From contig JAWLCQ010000083.1 in NCBI GenBank assembly GCA_041687095.1, positions 1 through 19,351 of the forward strand: 19,351 nt of DNA, in the 5' to 3' direction. The notes under the pieces were generated by a model that searched no databases, was not told the origin of the DNA, and was given only the letters and a program-made list of their open reading frames with translations. The stretch is from JAWLCQ01 sp041687095 (lineage in GTDB: Bacteria > Planctomycetota > Phycisphaerae > SM23-33). Position numbers and translations under genes: made by a program. How positions within the stretch are numbered: position 1 is the stretch's first letter; each line of letters begins with the position of its first letter. Of this stretch, positions 16,456 through 19,351 are shown in pieces.

Positions 16456-19191
16456 CTACCCGGAACCCTTCCATTCGGCGAGCTGTCGGCGGACCTCCTC
16501 GGCGTAGGGGTCCTCGATCTGCTCGAAGATCGCCACCGCCGCCTCCGCCCCCTCCACCGCCTCCCCCCGCCGACCGAGAGCGTCCAGCGCAACCGCCCGA
16601 TTGAACAGGGCATTGCCCTCCCCGCGACGGTCCCCGATCTCGCGGTAGATCACCAGCGCCTGCTCGTAGTACTCGATCGCACGCCGCACGTCGCCCAGAT
16701 CCGCATAGGCCAGCCCGAGGTTCCCCAGGTCCGCTCCCTCCCCGCGACGATCCCCGAGTTCGCGGGCAATCACCAACTGCTGCTCGTAGTACTCGATCGC
16801 ACGCCCCACGTCGCCCAACGCCGCGTAGGTCAGCCCGAGGTTCCCCAGGTCCGCTCCCTCCCCGTGACGGTTCCCGATCTCGCGGTCGATCACCAGCGCC
16901 TGCTCGTAGTACCCGATCGCACGCCGCACGTCGTCCAACACCGCGTAGGCATTTCCGAGGTTCCCCAGGTCCGCTCCCTCCCCGCGACGGTCTCCGATCT
17001 CGCGGGAAATCGCCAGCGCCTGCTCGTAGTGCTCGATCGCACGCCGCACGTCGCCCAAATTCGCGTAGGCAACCCCGAGGTTCCCTAGGGCGTTGCCCTC
17101 CCCGCGACGGTCCCCGATCTCACGGGCAATCACCAGCCGCTGCTCGTAGTACTCGATCGCACGCCGCACGTCGCCCAACCCCGCGTAGGCATTCCCGAGG
17201 TTCCCCAAGGCAATGCCCTCCCCGTGACGGTCCTCCACGACTCGCGCCGCCGCGACGGCCGCTTGCAGCCACGTGATCCTCTCCTTCGCGTGCAGGCGGA
17301 GATCCAGAACGTACGCACCAACGTCGGGGTAGCGGGCGGTGAGGTGGGTGGCGGGCGGATGGCCTTCGGCGTTGCGGGCGGCCCAGGATTGGCCGGCGAT
17401 GATGTTGGCCCGCTCGCGGTCGAAGACCGCCAGGCCCTGAACGCACTTCTCGCCTCCCTCCAGGAACAGACCGCCAGCGGTGGAAAGCACGTCGCAGAAG
17501 TGCTCCGCGTGCCGCTGCTCGGTGGGGAGGCGTTCGGGGGCGTGGGCGGGATCGTCGAGGCGGCGGGTGGCGAAGAGGCGGACGAGGTCGTGCAGGCGGT
17601 AGCGGGCGGTCTTCGCGTCGTACTCCACCAGGCTGTAGCGGACCAGTTCGCTCAAGTGCCTATGCTCGGGATCCTCGCAGACGGCCTCCACGGCGGCGGC
17701 GAGGAAGGACGCCCCCGGGGCGAAGACCGCCAGTTGGCGGAACACGCTGGCGGTGTCGGGGGGCAGGCGGCGATAGCTGAGCATCAGCGACGCCTCCACG
17801 CCCCGCTCCACCCCTTCCGCCCCGATGGCGTCCAGCCGGTGCCGCTCGTCCGCAAGCTGCTTGACGTACTCCTCCGGGGTGAGGTCCTGCGTCGCGTGGA
17901 GCAGATGGGCGGCGGCGCAGAGGGCCAGCGGCATACGGCCGCACAGCCCGGCGATGCGGTCGGCGTGCTCAGCGATCCGCGGTTCGATCCGCAGGAGCAG
18001 TTCGCGGGCGCGGTCGGGTTCGAGCACGTTGAGGTTGATCGACAGCAGGCCGCTGACGGAGAATTTGCGGCGCGAGGTGACGAGGGTGAGGCAGGGCGGT
18101 GGGGCTTTGAGCGGTGCAACCTGCTTGTCATCCAGGGCGTTGTCCAGCAGGAGCAGCAGGCGCTGGCCGGTGAGCTTTGCGCGGTAGTCGGCGGCGAGGC
18201 GGTCGGGGTCCTCGACGGTGGGGTACTGCGGGTCGAGCTTGCGGAGGATCTCGAGCATGGCGATGGGAGGCGAGAGGGGCTCGCGGTCCGCCTGGTCCTG
18301 CAGACCGTGGAGGTTGAGGAAGAGCTGCCCGTCGGGGCACTCGCGGCGGAGGCGGTCGGCGACCACCAGCGCCACGGCCGTCTTCCCCACGCCCCCCGCC
18401 CCGTGCACGCACGAGATCGCCGCCCCGCCCTCGTGCGTCCGAATGTAATCGAGGATCTCCTCGACCTGCTCCTGCCGGCCGGTGAAGTCCTCGGTGGGCG
18501 CGGGCACCTCGAAGCGCAGTCCGACGGGCTCGGGCTGACCCGGAAGACCCGGACCTTGGTTCGGGAAGACGGCCTGCTCGATGATGTAGGTGTTATGAAT
18601 CCCCCCCTCCAAATGATCGCGCCCCACCACGCCGCCCTCGACCCTGTCGCGACCAATGGAGTCCCGCCCGACGTCGTGCGAGTCCGCGGTCGTCGGGCTG
18701 TTCACGGGATTCGTGACCGTAACGTGCGTGGACTGGTCGAGCTTCGGTTCGCGGGTCACGCTGCCCTGCTTCGCACCGCCGCCTCGTGCAATCCGTGCCC
18801 CCGTCACCTCAACCCACGCGTCCACAACGACGATCGCGACGATGGCGAGCGAGAGCGAGATCGATACTGCGGACGAGGGACCTTCGAGGAGAAAGCCTCC
18901 AAGGGTGCCCGGCTGCAGTTGCCCGAAGACCGTCAGGTTTGGTATCGCGAGCGTCGCCGCCAGCATGCCCAGCAACCCCCCCGCCATCCGCCGCCGCCAA
19001 TACTTGGGATCACGCAGGAGGACCACCACGTACACGACGACCCCCACGCCCAGCACCGCCGTACCCTTGCCGAGAGGCATGTAGAGCGCCGCCGCCGTCA
19101 CGGCCATCGCCGCCACGGCCGCCAGAAGCGAGACCAGCCACCAGAGCCACTCGCGTCCCGGTCCCCGCAAAATGTTCCCGCTGCCGTTCAT
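16456..19191 (-). CDS. Membrane-anchored NB-ARC/STAND ATPase with TPR repeats (NLR-like)
   Basis: 911 residues. The ATG at 19191 is chosen over an ATG 50 codons upstream because GGGAG lies 8 nt before it and the first membrane segment follows directly. Four hydrophobic segments lie at about 15-38, 44-59, 70-88 and 106-126. Residues 171-200 repeat a 'GRD' motif ('DVGRDSIGRDRVEGG', 'VVGRDHLEGG'), akin to glycine-aspartate repeats seen ahead of STAND modules. The NTPase core shows 'FTGRQEQ' (236-242), P-loop 'GAGGVGKT' (264-271), Walker B 'LLLLLDNALDD' (345-355), 'TSRR' (372-375), 'GRMPLAL' (418-424) and an MHD-like 'LHD' (533-535). A winged-helix-like region is inferred before the TPRs, and six 40-residue TPR units span 657-896. 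STAND proteins are ATP switches that oligomerise when the repeat domain senses a ligand. A signalling or defence receptor at the membrane is likely; no separate effector gene is visible. Confidence 0.9.
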   Translation of the reverse strand: MNGSGNILRGPGREWLWWLVSLLAAVAAMAVTAAALYMPLGKGTAVLGVGVVVYVVVLLRDPKYWRRRMAGGLLGMLAATLAIPNLTVFGQLQPGTLGGFLLEGPSSAVSISLSLAIVAIVVVDAWVEVTGARIARGGGAKQGSVTREPKLDQSTHVTVTNPVNSPTTADSHDVGRDSIGRDRVEGGVVGRDHLEGGIHNTYIIEQAVFPNQGPGLPGQPEPVGLRFEVPAPTEDFTGRQEQVEEILDYIRTHEGGAAISCVHGAGGVGKTAVALVVADRLRRECPDGQLFLNLHGLQDQADREPLSPPIAMLEILRKLDPQYPTVEDPDRLAADYRAKLTGQRLLLLLDNALDDKQVAPLKAPPPCLTLVTSRRKFSVSGLLSINLNVLEPDRARELLLRIEPRIAEHADRIAGLCGRMPLALCAAAHLLHATQDLTPEEYVKQLADERHRLDAIGAEGVERGVEASLMLSYRRLPPDTASVFRQLAVFAPGASFLAAAVEAVCEDPEHRHLSELVRYSLVEYDAKTARYRLHDLVRLFATRRLDDPAHAPERLPTEQRHAEHFCDVLSTAGGLFLEGGEKCVQGLAVFDRERANIIAGQSWAARNAEGHPPATHLTARYPDVGAYVLDLRLHAKERITWLQAAVAAARVVEDRHGEGIALGNLGNAYAGLGDVRRAIEYYEQRLVIAREIGDRRGEGNALGNLGVAYANLGDVRRAIEHYEQALAISREIGDRRGEGADLGNLGNAYAVLDDVRRAIGYYEQALVIDREIGNRHGEGADLGNLGLTYAALGDVGRAIEYYEQQLVIARELGDRRGEGADLGNLGLAYADLGDVRRAIEYYEQALVIYREIGDRRGEGNALFNRAVALDALGRRGEAVEGAEAAVAIFEQIEDPYAEEVRRQLAEWKGSG
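16504..17223 (-). repeat. Six 120-bp in-frame TPR-coding repeats
   Basis: The DNA repeats every 120 bp, e.g. TGCTCGTAGTACTCGATCGC followed by ACGCCGCACGTCGCCCA on the plus strand in most units. Each unit encodes 'LGNLGxAYAxLGDVRRAIEY' and 'YEQALVIxREIGDRRGEG' with few changes. Five units are near-identical, while the one nearest the stop codon (C-terminal, 857-896) has diverged. The conservation at the DNA level suggests recent duplication or gene conversion. Confidence 0.93.
18592..18681 (-). other. Segment encoding the GRD-repeat linker of the STAND protein
   Basis: Encodes residues 171-200, where G-R-D recurs at 175-177, 180-182 and 190-192, with VEGG/LEGG between. It sits between the last membrane segment and the NTPase and is compatible with a short beta-solenoid-like spacer; its function is unknown. 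Confidence 0.55.
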
Positions 19192-19301
19192 GGACTTGAC
19201 TCCCTGGCCCGCATGATATCCGGGTGACCATGACATGGGAAGAGGTCGATCGCGCGGATTTCGGGGCCCTGGCAGAGCAAGCCTCCCCCTGCGGTCCAAT
19301 G

Positions 19302-19328
19302 CCCACGGGACGCTGTTTGTCCCGTGGG
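19302..19328 (+). repeat. 10-bp perfect inverted repeat upstream of the STAND gene
   Basis: CCCACGGGAC (19302-19311) and GTCCCGTGGG (19319-19328) with a 7-nt loop, 110 bp before the STAND start codon. It could be an operator, a terminator-like hairpin for a gene beyond the window, or another dispersed palindrome. A smaller GACGGT/ACCGTC pair (19328-19333/19346-19351) follows. Confidence 0.75.
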
Positions 19329-19351
19329 ACGGTCCCAGCAACCGAACCGTC

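Noticed and set aside
17224..19227. 667-residue plus-strand open frame
   Set aside because: Shadow of the STAND gene; no motif, and it spans the reverse of the P-loop and membrane segments.

Overview
The window is a GC-rich stretch of bacterial chromosome, most likely from a member of the Planctomycetota or a close PVC relative. Three things point that way. One is a long secreted VIT/VWA protein carrying secretin/STN-like modules of the planctomycete 'YDVxDLV' style. Another is a set of large exported proteins of kinds common in that group (PQQ propeller, TIM-barrel hydrolase, NfeD/ClpP-like protein). The third is gaps filled with short dispersed palindromes and tandem repeats rather than genes. 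The phylum call is inference from content; no rRNA or marker phylogeny is available here.

Layout. 1-1388: 3' part of a PQQ-type beta-propeller protein (+), convergent with an exported ClpP/NfeD-like protein (-, 1404-2888) that appears to have lost its catalytic Ser and Lys. That gene is divergent from a tRNA-Arg(TCG) gene (3057-3130), followed by a small degenerate CRISPR-like repeat cluster and a DUF1294 membrane protein. 4509-6413: a two-gene unit, an FAD-dependent oxidoreductase and a low-molecular-weight phosphatase/ArsC-fold protein with no cysteine at all. The unit is flanked by two copies of a ~110-120 bp dispersed repeat in opposite orientation. 6671-10177 (-): the VIT/VWA protein. 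10680-12467 (+): a secreted TIM-barrel hydrolase-like protein, convergent with a GHMP/galactokinase-like kinase (12682-13812, -). The gap between these two holds facing heptamer minisatellites. 14070-16150: purA and uppS, overlapping by 4 nt as GTGA. 16456-19191 (-): a membrane-anchored NB-ARC/STAND ATPase with near-identical 40-residue TPRs, built like a bacterial NLR.

Housekeeping here is tRNA-Arg, purA and uppS. Most of the rest looks accessory or envelope-associated, and no single pathway ties the window together. The best candidates for undescribed biology are the STAND/TPR receptor, the cysteine-free phosphatase homologue paired with a flavoenzyme inside inverted repeats, and the probably inactive NfeD-like protein. 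All coordinates, starts and motifs come from reading the sequence; family names rest on motif recognition without a database search.
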